Counted from the stretch's first letter, positions 42,608-51,899 are shown. The stretch: 59,664 nt of DNA from SIG603 sp964370775 (GCA_964370775.1 CAYJKT010000019.1:1-59664); one strand, 5' to 3'. Translations and numbers: made by a program. Notes: generated by a model not told the origin, from the sequence alone.

Positions 42608-43950
42608 CTTTGTAGTTTATGAGTATGTTTTACTTTTTTTAGCACATAGAAATATGCTGGTATTAAGAACATGTTCGCTGCAATCCATGCAACTGGGTTA
42701 GACATTAATGCACCCATATATCCAAACTGAGTTACTAAAACAAATGCCACAAAACACCTTGCTATCATTTCAGATACTCCAGCAAACATTGCAAGGCTAG
42801 AATATCCACACCCTTGAATTACGTTTCTGAAAATTTGTAAAGAAACTAAAAGTATGTAAGTGGCAGTGTTGATAATCATGAAATCAGCAACATTTGCGAT
42901 AATCTCTGTTTCGGTAGGGCTTACAAAAATAAGTGCTAGGTATTCACCTGTGAACAATATTACAATAAATATTCCCACGGAATATATTAAACCAATAAGA
43001 AAGCCTTGTTTAACACCTTTTGTTATTCTGTCTATTTTGCCAGCTCCCAAGTTTTGTCCTGTGTACATAGCAATAGCAAGACCTAGAGTGTCTAAAGCTT
43101 TTAGGGTAAAACCGTTAATTCTTGTTGCTGCAGAGATTGAAGCGATATAGATAGTGCCAAGTGAGTTTACAGCTGACTGCAAAATAACTGAACCAACAGC
43201 TGTAATGGAGTATTGTAAGCCCATTGGTACACCCATGAATAGTAGAGTTTTAATATAACTAGCGTCAGGTTTTAAATCTTCTTTAGTAATTCTAAGAATG
43301 TTATATTTTTTGTATATGAAAATAAAACAGACTATACCTGCACAAGTTTGGGATAATACAGTTGCAAATGCAGCACCGAAAACTCCCATTTTTAAAGGTA
43401 AGATAAAAATCAAATCTAACAAAACATTCAAAACTGATGAAGCCATTAAAAACATTAATGGAGTTTTGCTGTTGCCCACTGCCCTTAAAACTGTGTTTAA
43501 TAAGTTGTAAAAAAACATGCCTATTATCCCTGCAAAAATTGTGGAAATATAGGTTTTTGCATATACGAACATATCTTCATTGGTGTTCATAAGAACTAAA
43601 ATATCATCAATAAAAATAAGGGTGATAGCTGTTATGATTACAGAAATGACGATAGATAAATACAATGCATTTACAAAATACTTTTTAACATCTGCTATGT
43701 TATTTTTGCCAAAACTTTGGGCCATTGGAATACCAAAGCCTGTGCTTGTGCCGATAACAAAACCTAAAACCAAAAAGTTTAAAGACCCTGTAGAGCCTAC
43801 ACCAGCAAGTGCATCAATGCTTATAAATTGCCCAACTATTGCAGAGTCCACAATGTTATATACTTGTTGAAGTAAGTTACCAAGCAAAATTGGAATGCCA
43901 AAGCGTATTAAGGTTTTAAATGGAGAACCAGTGGTTAAATCATTTGTCAT
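42595..43950 (-). CDS. MATE family efflux transporter
   Basis: A 451-residue MATE exporter with 12 predicted helices, with characteristic IPILLGNLLQQVYNIVDSAIVG (about 16-37) and TGQNLGAGKIDRI (about 286). It differs in sequence from the MATE protein at 37984-39405. The final residues RRASH and the stop lie in the end of the repeat element at 42449-42607, suggesting that an insertion changed its C-terminus. The transport substrate is unknown. Probably functional, since all helices are present. Confidence 0.88.
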   Translation of the reverse strand: MTNDLTTGSPFKTLIRFGIPILLGNLLQQVYNIVDSAIVGQFISIDALAGVGSTGSLNFLVLGFVIGTSTGFGIPMAQSFGKNNIADVKKYFVNALYLSIVISVIITAITLIFIDDILVLMNTNEDMFVYAKTYISTIFAGIIGMFFYNLLNTVLRAVGNSKTPLMFLMASSVLNVLLDLIFILPLKMGVFGAAFATVLSQTCAGIVCFIFIYKKYNILRITKEDLKPDASYIKTLLFMGVPMGLQYSITAVGSVILQSAVNSLGTIYIASISAATRINGFTLKALDTLGLAIAMYTGQNLGAGKIDRITKGVKQGFLIGLIYSVGIFIVILFTGEYLALIFVSPTETEIIANVADFMIINTATYILLVSLQIFRNVIQGCGYSSLAMFAGVSEMIARCFVAFVLVTQFGYMGALMSNPVAWIAANMFLIPAYFYVLKKVKHTHKLQRASH

Positions 43951-44105
43951 AATATTACCCTTTTTACATTTACTTTACTTTATCATAATAAAATTTTGCT
44001 TGTTTGTCAATGGTGGATTAAACGATTAATATAAAAATTTACACAAGGTACATAATATATGTGAAATAAGATAATTAATATTAAGTATAATTTATTTAAA
44101 GATAT

Positions 44106-44132
44106 TGAAACTTTTTGTCGACTGAGCGTGTA
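44106..44132 (+). promoter_or_regulatory. ECF-type promoter for the sigma factor operon
   Basis: TGAAAC, 15-bp spacer, CGTGTA resembles the TGAAAC/CGT(A/C) promoters of ECF sigma factors. It lies 59 bp before the sigma start, suggesting autoregulation. Confidence 0.55.
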
Positions 44133-44190
44133 TAGATAGATGAAGAGAAAATTACGCATGATGTGACCGTGGTTAGGTGGTGGATATTTT

Positions 44191-44739
44191 GTGAAAAATG
44201 TAAGCAAGAAGCAGACCGACAGCATTATTAAAGAGATTAAAAAAGGCAAAGAGAACAGCTTGTCTAAACTTATGGATATTTATATTCCGTATGTTATAAA
44301 GATTGTGACGATGATAAGCCAAAATATGCTTGCCAAAGAAGATGTAGAGGAGATTGTATCTGATGTTTTTTTCGCTGTTTGGGTTAACAGAGATAGCATA
44401 GATATAGAGCGTGACATAAGCGCATATATTGCTCAGATTGCTAGAAATAAAACAAAAAACAAGCTCAGAGATACTGCAAAATCTACACATTTGACCGAAG
44501 CTGAGTTAGAGCTTATAGCTAGTGACGATAGCTTTGAGGACGATTTGATTAACAAAGAAGAATTACATAAGTTAAAAGAGATTATTGACGATTTTAACAG
44601 CCCTGAAAAAGAGATAGTATATGGGTATTATTTTAATGACTTAAAGCTTGCTGACTTAGCAGAGAAACTGAAAATTCCGATATCCACGGTGAAATCTAAG
44701 TTGTATAGGGCAAGAGACAAAATTAGAAGAAGTATTTGA
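44191..44739 (+). CDS. ECF-type RNA polymerase sigma factor
   Basis: A 182-residue sigma-70 family factor with only regions 2 and 4, the ECF layout. Region 2 includes DVEEIVSDVFFAVWVNRDSI (about 50-69); region 4 has the helix-turn-helix LADLAEKLKIPISTVKSKLYRARDKI (about 153-178). Started with GTG at 44191 after an AGGTGG site. It overlaps the next gene's ribosome site, and the pair is likely a sigma/anti-sigma module. Confidence 0.9.
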   Translation: MKNVSKKQTDSIIKEIKKGKENSLSKLMDIYIPYVIKIVTMISQNMLAKEDVEEIVSDVFFAVWVNRDSIDIERDISAYIAQIARNKTKNKLRDTAKSTHLTEAELELIASDDSFEDDLINKEELHKLKEIIDDFNSPEKEIVYGYYFNDLKLADLAEKLKIPISTVKSKLYRARDKIRRSI

Positions 44740-44750
44740 AAGGAGTAAGT

Positions 44751-45839
44751 ATGAAAAGTATGAATGATTACACTGACTTTGACATTAAAAGAATTAAGAA
44801 AATGACAATGGACAGAGTAAAATTAGAGAAAAACGATAAACGAAAATTTATTAAAAAACCTGTATCTTGGGCAGTTAGCTTTGCAATGATAATAGTACTA
44901 GGCAGTGCAACGGTTTTAGCTGCGACAAGCCCAGAGGTAAGGGCGTATATATCTGAACTTTTTGGCTTTAACCCTGATTATGTGTTGCATGTTGGTGAAA
45001 GTGTTGAAAATGATGATTACGAGCTAACTTTAGAGGGTATGGTATATGACGGCATTATTGCAGAGATGATTATATCATTATCTGCTAAATCAGAAAAAAG
45101 TCAAGCAACCTTTAATGAATATGACTTAATTAGCTGGTTTGGTGGAATTATAAGAAACGCTACTATGATAGAAATGGAAGAGTTTACAGAAGAACACACT
45201 AAATTTTACAAGGTTATATACACAGGTAATTTTACAAGATATAGCTTTTTTCATGATGGACATTTTGATGAATTTGAATTCACTTTTTTAGGAATGGGAG
45301 AGAATATTGTTATACCGATAGAGACAACTATTGAATTAAGTGAAAAAGAGATTAATGTAGAGCCTGTTGATTATTATGCTAGATATTTTGATGCGATATA
45401 TTATTCTGAGATAGGATTTACAATAGATGGGTACTTGGATGAAGATAAAGTAAATGAGCTAGATGAGGGAAGAATATCTGATATGACTCATGTAAATGAG
45501 ATAGCTAACTTAAAGATTGATATTGTTTTAAATGATGGTTCAGTGATAGACTTACTAGAACACTATGTTGAGTTTGACGAGAACAATACTGCTTTAGGTG
45601 AATGGGAAACAACAGTTAAGGATGGGGTAGAATACGAAACATTTAACTATGAGAATAAAATTTTGCATGAGCACGAATTAGTATCATATTTGTATCATGG
45701 AGGTAGACATAATACCGAAGATGATGTTGGAGAAGAAAAAGTATTTGGTTCTAGCGTAACAATTTTATTTAACGAAGCACTAGACTGGAGCACCGTCGAC
45801 AAAATGATTATAAACAATGTTGAGGTAGATTTTAACTAA
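44751..45839 (+). CDS. DUF4179 domain anti-sigma-factor-like membrane protein
   Basis: A 362-residue protein started at ATG 44751 with AAAGGAG upstream (an in-frame TTG at 44736 is within the overlap with the sigma gene). A short basic cytoplasmic N-terminus (1-40) leads to one membrane helix (about 43-61) and a large extracellular part. The segment SPEVRAYISELFGFNPDYVLHVGESVENDDYEL... just after the helix matches the DUF4179 pattern. It probably holds the partner sigma factor until an envelope signal arrives. The specific signal is unknown. Confidence 0.75.
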   Translation: MKSMNDYTDFDIKRIKKMTMDRVKLEKNDKRKFIKKPVSWAVSFAMIIVLGSATVLAATSPEVRAYISELFGFNPDYVLHVGESVENDDYELTLEGMVYDGIIAEMIISLSAKSEKSQATFNEYDLISWFGGIIRNATMIEMEEFTEEHTKFYKVIYTGNFTRYSFFHDGHFDEFEFTFLGMGENIVIPIETTIELSEKEINVEPVDYYARYFDAIYYSEIGFTIDGYLDEDKVNELDEGRISDMTHVNEIANLKIDIVLNDGSVIDLLEHYVEFDENNTALGEWETTVKDGVEYETFNYENKILHEHELVSYLYHGGRHNTEDDVGEEKVFGSSVTILFNEALDWSTVDKMIINNVEVDFN

Positions 45840-45850
45840 TATATCAATTC

Positions 45851-45888
45851 AAAAAGGTCTGTGGCGAAAATACTCGTCACAGACCTTT
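45851..45888 (-). terminator. Terminator after leuA, GTCTGTGGCGA-type hairpin
   Basis: A 15-bp stem AAAGGTCTGTGGCGA/TCGTCACAGACCTTT (one G-T pair) followed by TTTGAATTG on the minus strand, 12 nt after the leuA stop. The core is related to the hairpin at 32534-32576. Confidence 0.75.
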
Positions 45889-45899
45889 AGTCTATAGAT

Positions 45900-47564
45900 T
45901 TATATATGACTTCTGTTAATTGCAGACACTAACGCTCTAGCAGAAGCATCCATAATATCGTTATGAACACCAGCGCCGAAAACTAATTTGTCATTTGGTA
46001 GTTTAATTCCAACATAAGCAATAGCTTTTGAAGCACTAGTTGTTGTCAAAGCATGCTCAGAATATGTCTCTAGGTGGAAATCTAATCCATAATGCTCTTT
46101 AATTGCGTTGTTAATAGCATTTAGTCTACCATTGCCTTTGCTCTCGATAATTTGGTAATCTTCATCACCTTTTTTGATTTTAACTTTAGCTGTAATTTCA
46201 TCATTACCTTGAACAAAGTGGATTTCTTCCACTCTGAATGGAGCGTGAACATTCACATATTCATCAAAAAATACGTTATAAACTTCGTCAGGTTTTAGCT
46301 CTTTATGTGCTTTATCAGAAACATTTTTAACCTTATAGCCTACGTCTTCACGCATTTTTAAAGGCATTTGAATACCAAAGTTATGCTCTAGTAAATAGCC
46401 AATACCACCTTTACCAGATTGTGAGTTAATTCTGATAACGTCGCTGTCGTATTCTCTGCCAACGTCAGTAGGGTCGATTGGAAGATACGGAACTGTCCAT
46501 TTGTCAGACTGACCGTCTTCACGGAACTTCATGCCTTTTGCGATAGCATCTTGGTGAGAACCAGAGAACGCTGCGAAAACCAATTTACCTGCATACGGTT
46601 GACGGTCGCCAACTTTTAGGTTAGTGAATTTCTCGTACATCTCAACAATTTTTGTCATGTTTTCCATGTTAAGCTCAGGGTCTACACCATGAGAGAATAA
46701 GTTCATAGCTACTGTTACAAGGTCAACATTACCAGTTCTTTCACCATTACCAAAAAGTGTACCCTCAACACGGTCAGCACCAGCTAAAACGCCTAGCTCT
46801 GTGTCAGCAACTGCACAACCTCTGTCGTTATGAGGATGCAAGCACACGATAACGTGCTCTCTTTTGTAAAGATGTTTGCACATGTACTCAACTTGGCTAG
46901 CATAAACATGAGGCATTGAAAGTGAAACTGTTGCTGGTAGGTTGATGATAACTTCATTAGCTTCGCTAGGTTCCCACACTTTTAGAACTCTGTTACATAC
47001 TTCTAGTGCATAATCAGGCTCTGTACCAGTAAAGCTTTCTGGTGAGTACTCAAAACTAAAGTTACCCTCATACTCCTTAGATAAATCTAGGATTAACTTT
47101 GCGCCAAACTCAGCTAGGTCAGCGATTTCTTCTTTAGATTTTCTGAAAACTTGCTCTCTTTGAGCATGAGAAGTTGAGTTGTATAGATGAACAACTGCTT
47201 TTTTAGCACCTTTTAGTGCGTCAAAAGTTCTTCTAATAATATGTTCTCTAGATTGTGTAAGCACTTGAACGGCTACGTCATCAGGAATTAAGTCTTGTTC
47301 GATAAGTGTTCTTAAAAAAGCAAATTCTGTCTCGGAAGCTGCTGGGAAACCTACTTCGATTTCTTTAAAGCCAACTTCAACTAAAAATTTGAAGAACTCA
47401 ACTTTTTCTTCTAAACTCATTGGTACGATAAGCGCTTGGTTGCCGTCTCTAAGGTCAACACTACACCATCTTGGAGCTTTCTCTATATATTCTTTTTTTG
47501 TCCATTCTAGACATTGTTCAGGTGCCATATAATATTGTCTTTTATATTTTTGATAGTTTTTCAT
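45900..47564 (-). CDS. leuA: 2-isopropylmalate synthase
   Basis: A 554-residue enzyme for the first committed step of leucine synthesis (acetyl-CoA + 2-oxoisovalerate). It is the long LeuA type that starts with a YYMAPEQCLEWTKKEYI segment. The catalytic domain has CSVDLRDGNQAL (about 34-45), LHPHNDRGCAVADTE (about 240-254) and the GxGERxGN motif GNGERTGNVDL. The C-terminal regulatory domain (about 440-554) would bind leucine. Single gene behind a leucine T-box leader. Confidence 0.97.
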   Translation of the reverse strand: MKNYQKYKRQYYMAPEQCLEWTKKEYIEKAPRWCSVDLRDGNQALIVPMSLEEKVEFFKFLVEVGFKEIEVGFPAASETEFAFLRTLIEQDLIPDDVAVQVLTQSREHIIRRTFDALKGAKKAVVHLYNSTSHAQREQVFRKSKEEIADLAEFGAKLILDLSKEYEGNFSFEYSPESFTGTEPDYALEVCNRVLKVWEPSEANEVIINLPATVSLSMPHVYASQVEYMCKHLYKREHVIVCLHPHNDRGCAVADTELGVLAGADRVEGTLFGNGERTGNVDLVTVAMNLFSHGVDPELNMENMTKIVEMYEKFTNLKVGDRQPYAGKLVFAAFSGSHQDAIAKGMKFREDGQSDKWTVPYLPIDPTDVGREYDSDVIRINSQSGKGGIGYLLEHNFGIQMPLKMREDVGYKVKNVSDKAHKELKPDEVYNVFFDEYVNVHAPFRVEEIHFVQGNDEITAKVKIKKGDEDYQIIESKGNGRLNAINNAIKEHYGLDFHLETYSEHALTTTSASKAIAYVGIKLPNDKLVFGAGVHNDIMDASARALVSAINRSHI

Positions 47565-47618
47565 GGTAATAATCCTTTCAATTAAATAGATATTAAAGAG
47601 TTATAGAGGAGGTTTTTG

Positions 47619-47873
47619 GCAAATAAAAAACGCCCCTGTAAAATTACAGAGACGAGAAAATCCCGTGGTACCACTCTAATTCACGACTAATCGTGCACTC
47701 TACGGATACAAAAATATCCTACCCCAGTAACGGTGGGTCTCCGTCCGTTCCTACTATGATTTCAGTCGGCAACTCGGTGGTGAGTTCTGCTAAAATTAAT
47801 GATTGTCTTGCACCAAACGACAACTCTCTGAACATTCACAAAAGCGTACTATTCCACTTCACAGTATTATATT
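47619..47873 (-). promoter_or_regulatory. Leucine T-box leader (tRNA-Leu sensing)
   Basis: A leader of about 255 nt read in the direction of leuA. AGAGAG and GGTGCAA of stem I are recognisable. The specifier region GAACTCACC holds the codon CTC (47782-47784), for leucine. The T-box core AATTAGAGTGGTACCACGGG covers 47662-47681 and would pair with uncharged tRNA. The leader ends in the terminator at 47625-47654. Uncharged tRNA-Leu should permit read-through. Confidence 0.93.
47625..47654 (-). terminator. T-box terminator
   Basis: Stem CGTCTCTGTA/TACAGGGGCG (with G-T pairs) and a 4-nt loop, followed by TTTTTTATTT. It competes with the T-box antiterminator. Confidence 0.88.
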
Positions 47874-47879
47874 AGTATC

Positions 47880-47908
47880 ATTATATCTAAAAACTATAAA
47901 AAGGTCAA
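47880..47908 (-). promoter_or_regulatory. Promoter for leuA T-box leader
   Basis: Minus-strand TTGACC, 17-bp spacer, TATAAT; transcription would start near 47873. Confidence 0.75.
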
Positions 47909-47941
47909 TAGTGAATTTTACCAAAGAGTTTAGATAGTTTC

Positions 47942-47970
47942 TTGACTTTTTCACAAAAAATATGTAAAAT
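47942..47970 (+). promoter_or_regulatory. Promoter for the pyridoxal kinase gene
   Basis: TTGACT, 17-bp spacer, TAAAAT, divergent from the leuA promoter. Confidence 0.65.
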
Positions 47971-48004
47971 TAAGTGATAATACTAAAATTATAGGTGAAA
48001 AAAT

Positions 48005-48847
48005 ATGAATGTGCAAAAAAATGTATTAGCAATAAACGATATATCTTGTATAGGTAGATGTTCACTAACGGTGATTTTGCCTGTAATCTCAGCGTGTGGA
48101 GTGCAGTGCTCTGTGTTACCAACTACTTTACTATCGGCTCATGGTATGTATAAAGGGCATACTTACGACGATTTAAGTGGCGAGATACCTAAAATTAGCG
48201 AGCATTTTTCTGATATAGGAATTAAGTTTGATGCTTTGTTCAGTGGTTTTTTAGCGTCTAGCAAACAAATCGCATTGGTGTCTGATATTTTTACAAAGCA
48301 TAAAAAAGATGGCGGAATTATTCTTGTTGACCCTGTTATGGCAGATGGGGGAAAGCTATATGGAATGTATACTTGTGACATGGTTGAGGGTATGAAAGAG
48401 TTGTGTAAAAAAGCTGATATTATTGTTCCAAATTTAACAGAAGCTACATTGCTTACAGACACTGAATACAAAGAAAATTACGACATGGAATATGTGGAAA
48501 AAATTGCAAGTAATTTAGCAGATAGATACTGTGATAAAGTCGTGATAACAGGAGTTAGTAAAAGCAAAACAGAGCTTGGCGCTGTGTGTTATGATAAAAA
48601 AACTGGTGAAATTCACCATGTTTTTACAGAGAGAATAGGTAGCGATTTTCCAGGAACAGGGGATATTTTTGCGTCTGTACTTTTGGGTAGCTATTTAAAA
48701 GGTTATACTCTGAACAAAAGCACAGAAAATGCAGTTACATTTGTGTCATCTGCAATGAAAAATACAGTTCAAAATGGAACAGAGGCAAAGTATGGTGTGA
48801 ACTTTGAAACGGTGTTGCCTGATTTAGTGAATTATTTTGCAAAATAA
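48005..48847 (+). CDS. Pyridoxamine/pyridoxal kinase-like protein
   Basis: A 280-residue PfkB/ribokinase-superfamily kinase. The start VLAINDISCIGRCSLTVILPVISACG is typical of PdxK/PdxY, with TTLLSAHG (about 41-48) forming the vitamin pocket. DPVMADGGKLYGMY and the C-terminal anion hole GSDFPGTGDIFAS (about 214-226) are conserved, the latter holding the catalytic Asp. It would make pyridoxal phosphate or phosphorylate a related pyrimidine. AGGTG precedes the ATG. Isolated gene. Confidence 0.9.
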   Translation: MNVQKNVLAINDISCIGRCSLTVILPVISACGVQCSVLPTTLLSAHGMYKGHTYDDLSGEIPKISEHFSDIGIKFDALFSGFLASSKQIALVSDIFTKHKKDGGIILVDPVMADGGKLYGMYTCDMVEGMKELCKKADIIVPNLTEATLLTDTEYKENYDMEYVEKIASNLADRYCDKVVITGVSKSKTELGAVCYDKKTGEIHHVFTERIGSDFPGTGDIFASVLLGSYLKGYTLNKSTENAVTFVSSAMKNTVQNGTEAKYGVNFETVLPDLVNYFAK

Positions 48848-48909
48848 TAAAAAATTGCAGTATATTGGGGTAAATATGTTAATTTATCAAATATTTTGTG
48901 GTTACAGTG

Positions 48910-48938
48910 TTGACATAGTTGTTAAAATATAGTAAACT
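48910..48938 (+). promoter_or_regulatory. Promoter for the DHHW-like gene
   Basis: TTGACA, 17-bp spacer, TAAACT, about 25 bp before the start codon. Confidence 0.65.
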
Positions 48939-48962
48939 AGTAGTAAGAAAGAGGTGATATTA

Positions 48963-50135
48963 TTGCAACGTAAAAGGAATAGAGAAAAAAGGGCAGAATA
49001 TCGAAAAAAATTACGCAAACATCGTGCTATTCAGCTCGCAAAAATTTTCTTGGTTGCTATAATCGGCGTTGTAATCCTCTCTGTATTAATATCAACTTTG
49101 CGTAACGTGTTTTCGTCCTCTGATGACGAAATTATATATGCCTCTGTGTTAGATTCACCTGCTTCTACTCCAATTCCAGCCGGTATAACTAACTCAGAAA
49201 GTGGAGCACATTTGGATAGATTAGACCCTACGCCTCCACCGGCTCCAGAGATAGACATGACCACTGCTACCGTTAATGATTATGGCTCTGTAATGATAGT
49301 AAACGGTCAGGCGATGAATGTGCTGAACATTACTACTGCTCAAGCAGAAAGCATGGCGAGTGCAATAAACACTAGTGCTAGCAGTTTGGGAAGTGGTGTA
49401 AATGTTTTTTCTATGATAATTCCGTCTGCTTGTGGTGTGTCTCTACCTACTTCATATATAGAGGCAAACTCTAGCGAGATTGCTAATCAAAGTCAAATTA
49501 TTACAACTATTAATGATAAATTATCGAACAATATAGCTGGCATTAATATTTTTCCAACATTAAAGGCAAATAGTAACGAAAAGCTATATTATAACAGCGA
49601 GGCTACATGGACAAGTAGAGGAGCGTACCACGGTTATAGCGTTTGGGCTAATAGAATGGGTGTGTATGCTGAGGCTTTAAGCAGTTATACAGAAAACTCT
49701 GTTAGTGGGTTGTCAGGTTCTTTACAAACTTTCACAGGTGGTAGCATTATAGAGCAACCTGAGAATGTTAATTATTATACTAATGAAAATACTTTAACAG
49801 TCGATAATGTATCGATTTTCCACGATGTGAGCGAAAAATCAGCCAGCGATAAGCTTGATGTATTTTTTGGTGGAAGTGTAGAAAGTGCAATTATTGCAAA
49901 TAGCGACCCAAATGCTGTGTCAGTTGGTGTGATTGTGGGTGATGCTTCTGCGTATCCTTTAGTACCTTTTATTGCTGGGCATTATAAAACAACTTATTTT
50001 ATAGATTACAGAAATTTTGAGGGTAGTTTAAGTCAGATTGTTTCTGAAAACAGTGCAGTTGATGTAACTTATTGTGTAAGCATTGGTTCTTGTGCATCAG
50101 ATACTGCAATTAATTCAATATCATCACTAAGCTAA
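48963..50135 (+). CDS. DHHW/AlgX-like membrane-anchored protein, degenerate motif
   Basis: A 390-residue protein started at TTG 48963 (GAGG 8 nt upstream; the GTG at 48954 overlaps that site). A basic N-terminus, one membrane helix (about 24-45), a Pro-rich linker, then an extracellular SGNH-like domain. The order of strands matches DHHW proteins, but the DHHW box is replaced by EATW (213-216), followed by TSRGAY. The second landmark, GDASAYPLVPFIAGHY...FIDYR, is kept. Family members are linked to O-acetylation of cell-wall polymers. Loss of the DHH residues suggests a non-enzymatic role. Confidence 0.7.
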   Translation: MQRKRNREKRAEYRKKLRKHRAIQLAKIFLVAIIGVVILSVLISTLRNVFSSSDDEIIYASVLDSPASTPIPAGITNSESGAHLDRLDPTPPPAPEIDMTTATVNDYGSVMIVNGQAMNVLNITTAQAESMASAINTSASSLGSGVNVFSMIIPSACGVSLPTSYIEANSSEIANQSQIITTINDKLSNNIAGINIFPTLKANSNEKLYYNSEATWTSRGAYHGYSVWANRMGVYAEALSSYTENSVSGLSGSLQTFTGGSIIEQPENVNYYTNENTLTVDNVSIFHDVSEKSASDKLDVFFGGSVESAIIANSDPNAVSVGVIVGDASAYPLVPFIAGHYKTTYFIDYRNFEGSLSQIVSENSAVDVTYCVSIGSCASDTAINSISSLS

Positions 50136-50166
50136 AGTATTTTTTTCATATATTTCCCTTCTTTTA

Positions 50167-50207
50167 AGAAAGTTGGCACGTTATAGAGCGTGCCACTTTC
50201 TTTTTTA
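50167..50207 (+). terminator. Terminator after the DHHW-like gene
   Basis: Stem AGAAAGTTGGCACG/CGTGCCACTTTCT (one bulged T), 8-nt loop, then TTTTTTA. Confidence 0.88.
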
Positions 50208-50245
50208 TTTTACAATTAATATGTAGTAAAATTAAAAAAGAACAA

Positions 50246-50276
50246 AAATTAGCGATGAACTATTAAGCTCATCGCC
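50246..50276 (-). terminator. Terminator after the M23 peptidase gene
   Basis: On the minus strand GCGATGA/TCATCGC closes a 10-nt loop, followed by TAATTTTTG. Two further weak hairpins (AGGGC/GCCCT and AAATCTTTTT-type) lie between it and the gene stop. Confidence 0.55.
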
Positions 50277-50382
50277 GTATCAATAAATTCCTATAATAAA
50301 AATGATTGCGTTTTCTGTGAAAAACACTTCAGGGCTTTGCCCTAAGAACCCAAAATCTTTTGAAAAAGATTTATTAAAACTT

Positions 50383-51786
50383 TTATAAATATAACAATGG
50401 GTCTAATGCTGAACCATTAACTATTATCTCAAAATGTAAGTGGTTACCTGTACTAAAACCAGTGCTTCCCATGTAGCCGATAACTTGTCCTCTAACAACA
50501 AAGTCGCCCTCCGACACTGCATAAGAGCTTAAATGAGCGTATCTGCTAGTATAAGTATCGTTATGATAAATCAGAACTTGTTCACCGTAAGAGCCGTATT
50601 CTCTAGCAGAAACTACTTTTCCTGTCTCTGTTGCTACAATCGGTACACCGTAACCAGCGCCAATATCTATACCATAGTGAATTCGTCCCCATCTAGGGCC
50701 GTAATAACTTGTTATGTAATCCGAACCATAACCTGGTACAGGCCATGCTGCATTAAACTCAGTTTCTAAATATCCACTACCTGTTGAAGTAGTTGTATCA
50801 TCAGTGCTATCTTCTTGCTCAGTTTCGGTCTCTGTTTCTGTTTGAGTATCTTCATCAGTTCCTGTTTCTTCGTCTGGTTGTGATGTTTCACCCTCGTCTG
50901 TTTCAGGTTGAGTGTCGTCACTAGGATCTGAGTTTTCTTCATTTTCTTGTTGCTCTTGCTCTAACTTTTCTTGTTCAAGTTTTTCTTGTTCAGCTTTTGC
51001 AGCTGCTTCCGCCGCCGCTTGCTTCTCCTGCTCTATTTGAAGTAGTCTCTCTATCTCAATTCTTAGTGAAGCATCATCTGCGTCAAGTTGTGCTTGCTGT
51101 GCATCTATTTCGGCTTGTTTAGAGTCTATGTCAGCTATAAGATCTTCATTCTCTGCATATATTTTCTCTAACTCAGCACGGTCTTCTTCAAGTTTAATTT
51201 TATCTTCAGCAACTTGAGCTTTTTTCTCGTCTAATTCCTCTCTATATCCTTGTGTTTCATCAGTAAATGCTTGTATCTCAGATATTAATTTAGAGTCATA
51301 GTCTCCTATTACTTGAATAGCTTCCCTTTTCAGTGCGAATTCGTGCAAGCTAGTTGAGTTCATCAAAATCTCAATAGTTCCAACACTACCAGTTTCGTAT
51401 AGTGACACTAATCTATCTTTTAACAAGTCGAAAGTTTCTTCGTACTCGTTTTCAGCTAAATCGATTTTACCTTGTATAAAATCAATGCTTTCATTTAGCG
51501 TGTCAATATTTGTCATAAGCAAGTCTATGTTTTGTTCTGTTAGATTAATTTTTTCAATAAGCAAGTCAGAGTACGCTTCTTTCTCTGCTTTGTCATTTTT
51601 TAACACATCTAATTGCGCATCTAATTCAGATTGTTGCCTTGCAATTTCTGCTCGTTGGCTTTCCACGCTGTCGATAGTGTTACCACTAACAGACATTGGT
51701 AATATCATAAACACTGCACACATTAAAATGCAGAATTTTTTCTTTATATTACTAGTCTTTTTCTTACTTAATTTGATAAATTTCAT
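50383..51786 (-). CDS. M23 family peptidoglycan endopeptidase with coiled-coil domain
   Basis: A 467-residue secreted protein. A signal peptide spans about 15-37. A long coiled coil (about 40-275) of E/K/Q/A-rich heptads is followed by an acidic Glu/Asp/Thr/Ser linker (about 280-335). The C-terminal M23 (LytM) domain (about 345-467) has the zinc ligands HYGIDIG (His, Asp) and HLHFEI. The domain order resembles EnvC/CwlO-type hydrolases and their activators. It should cut or control peptidoglycan cross-links during growth or division. Confidence 0.92.
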   Translation of the reverse strand: MKFIKLSKKKTSNIKKKFCILMCAVFMILPMSVSGNTIDSVESQRAEIARQQSELDAQLDVLKNDKAEKEAYSDLLIEKINLTEQNIDLLMTNIDTLNESIDFIQGKIDLAENEYEETFDLLKDRLVSLYETGSVGTIEILMNSTSLHEFALKREAIQVIGDYDSKLISEIQAFTDETQGYREELDEKKAQVAEDKIKLEEDRAELEKIYAENEDLIADIDSKQAEIDAQQAQLDADDASLRIEIERLLQIEQEKQAAAEAAAKAEQEKLEQEKLEQEQQENEENSDPSDDTQPETDEGETSQPDEETGTDEDTQTETETETEQEDSTDDTTTSTGSGYLETEFNAAWPVPGYGSDYITSYYGPRWGRIHYGIDIGAGYGVPIVATETGKVVSAREYGSYGEQVLIYHNDTYTSRYAHLSSYAVSEGDFVVRGQVIGYMGSTGFSTGNHLHFEIIVNGSALDPLLYL

Positions 51787-51899
51787 AAAAAACCTCCTAT
51801 TACGTTGTTACATCGCTGTCACGATTATAACACACTTGTAATAGAAAGTCCAGTGAAAAATGATATTTTAGTGCTTTTTTGTATAATTTTGTTACAAAA

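Noticed and set aside
47693..47875. Plus-strand frame of 60 codons upstream of leuA
   Set aside because: It lies in the T-box leader and has no ribosome site.
50277..50382. Additional small RNA after the M23 gene
   Set aside because: Only weak short hairpins with no promoter; likely untranslated 3' region.
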